Positions 14,461 to 14,978 of a DNA stretch of 14,978 nucleotides are shown piece after piece (position 1 is the first letter of the stretch; every line of letters begins with the position of its first letter). Position numbers and translations under genes: made by a program. The notes beneath the pieces were generated by a model. The model did no database searches. It was given only the letters and a program-made list of their open reading frames with translations, and was not told where the DNA came from. The DNA comes from Bacteroidota bacterium (GTDB lineage: Bacteria; Bacteroidota; Bacteroidia; Flavobacteriales; Flavobacteriaceae): positions 1 through 14,978 of the forward strand of contig JAEWKB010000127.1 of the NCBI GenBank assembly GCA_023386255.1, written 5' to 3'.

Positions 14461-14978
14461 TTATTCTGCTGATACGTCAACCGTAGTTTCAGCAGCAATT
14501 TTTTTATAGGTACCGTTTTCAAGCTTTTCACGTATAGCTTCATACGCACGCAAGGTTTCATTAATATCCTGCATGGTGTGCGTAGCTGTAGGTATCATCC
14601 TCAATAGTATAATACCTTTAGGTATTACCGGGTAAACCACTATTGAAAGGAAGATGCCGTAGTTCTCCCTAAGGTCGTTTACCATAACCATAGCCTCAGG
14701 TATACTTCCTTCAAGATATACCGGCGTAACGCAGGTATTGGTGTCGCCGATATTAAAGCCACGTTCCTTAAGGCCATTTTGCAGCGCGTTCACGTTCTCC
14801 CAAAGCTTGTCTTTAAGCTCAGGCATCGTCCTCAGCATGTCAAGGCGTTTAAGCGCACCTTTAACCAACAGCATTGGCAATGACTTTGCAAACATTTGCG
14901 AACGCAGGTTATATTTCAGGAAGTCAATAACGTCTTTATCAGCCGCTACAAAGGCCCCAATGCTTGCCATAGATTTTG
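14461..14978 (-). CDS. Alpha-oxoamine synthase (serine palmitoyltransferase / 2-amino-3-ketobutyrate CoA ligase type), C-terminal part
   Basis: A fold-type I PLP enzyme whose reading frame runs off the right edge; about 172 codons are visible. The frame stays open through 14971-14978, reading K-S ahead of MASIGAF, so the Met at 14970 is internal. The Lys coded at 14974-14976 (SKSMASIGAFVAA) is the Schiff-base lysine of the family. Downstream, SQMFAKSLPM, the TPVYLEGS strand, and VVYPVIPKGIILLRMIPTATHT with the substrate-carboxylate arginine are typical of enzymes that condense an amino acid with an acyl-CoA. In sphingolipid-making Bacteroidota the likely activity is serine palmitoyltransferase (L-serine plus fatty acyl-CoA to 3-ketosphinganine). 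Glycine C-acetyltransferase remains possible, since the discriminating N-terminal half is outside the window. Confidence 0.85.
   Translation of the reverse strand, partial: KSMASIGAFVAADKDVIDFLKYNLRSQMFAKSLPMLLVKGALKRLDMLRTMPELKDKLWENVNALQNGLKERGFNIGDTNTCVTPVYLEGSIPEAMVMVNDLRENYGIFLSIVVYPVIPKGIILLRMIPTATHTMQDINETLRAYEAIREKLENGTYKKIAAETTVDVSAE

Noticed and set aside
14461..14970. Treating the Met at 14970 as the start of the oxoamine synthase-like gene
   Set aside because: The frame stays open to the window edge and the catalytic Lys lies just upstream of this Met, so it is an internal residue of a longer protein.

Overview
The window looks like chromosome from a member of the Bacteroidota, most likely Flavobacteriaceae. 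The reasons are: several gene starts preceded by the -7 box TAnnTTTG of that phylum and few recognisable Shine-Dalgarno sites; a DUF4834-type small protein; a prolyl tripeptidyl peptidase close to the Porphyromonas enzyme; and a YfhO-family membrane protein next to a GT4 glycosyltransferase. This assignment is inferred from gene content, not from a marker gene.

Layout. (1) 1-269: start of lpdA, on the minus strand, running off the left edge. (2) 330-500: no gene; a compact multi-stem palindromic element (358-450) that looks like an intergenic repeat. (3) 504-2192: an AT-rich two-gene minus-strand cassette of unrecognised membrane/coiled-coil proteins, preceded by about 450 bp of gene-free DNA with a good promoter box. 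This is the accessory-looking part of the window. (4) 2640-4510: an Lrp/AsnC regulator divergent from a PLP-dependent trans-sulfuration-family enzyme. A perfect palindrome overlaps the enzyme's promoter, so the pair looks like a local amino-acid-responsive switch. (5) 4609-6811: secreted S9 prolyl tripeptidyl peptidase with its own terminator. (6) 6839-7813: unrecognised multi-span membrane protein, overlapping tail to tail with the next gene. (7) 7793-11584: minus-strand yfhO-like gene and a GT4 glycosyltransferase that starts with TTG behind an 8-bp tandem repeat; probably envelope glycan assembly. (8) 11662-11947: DUF4834 small membrane protein. (9) 12068-14443: plus-strand run of an outer-membrane beta-barrel-like protein, a GNAT-like protein and a 62-residue membrane protein, closed by a strong bidirectional terminator. 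(10) 14461-14978: C-terminal part of an alpha-oxoamine synthase (serine palmitoyltransferase/KBL type), cut by the right edge.

Most of the window is ordinary core genome. The best candidates for something undescribed are the 504-2192 cassette with its structured flanks, and the Lrp operator with its target enzyme. I found no CRISPR array, tRNA, rRNA, transposase or phage gene.
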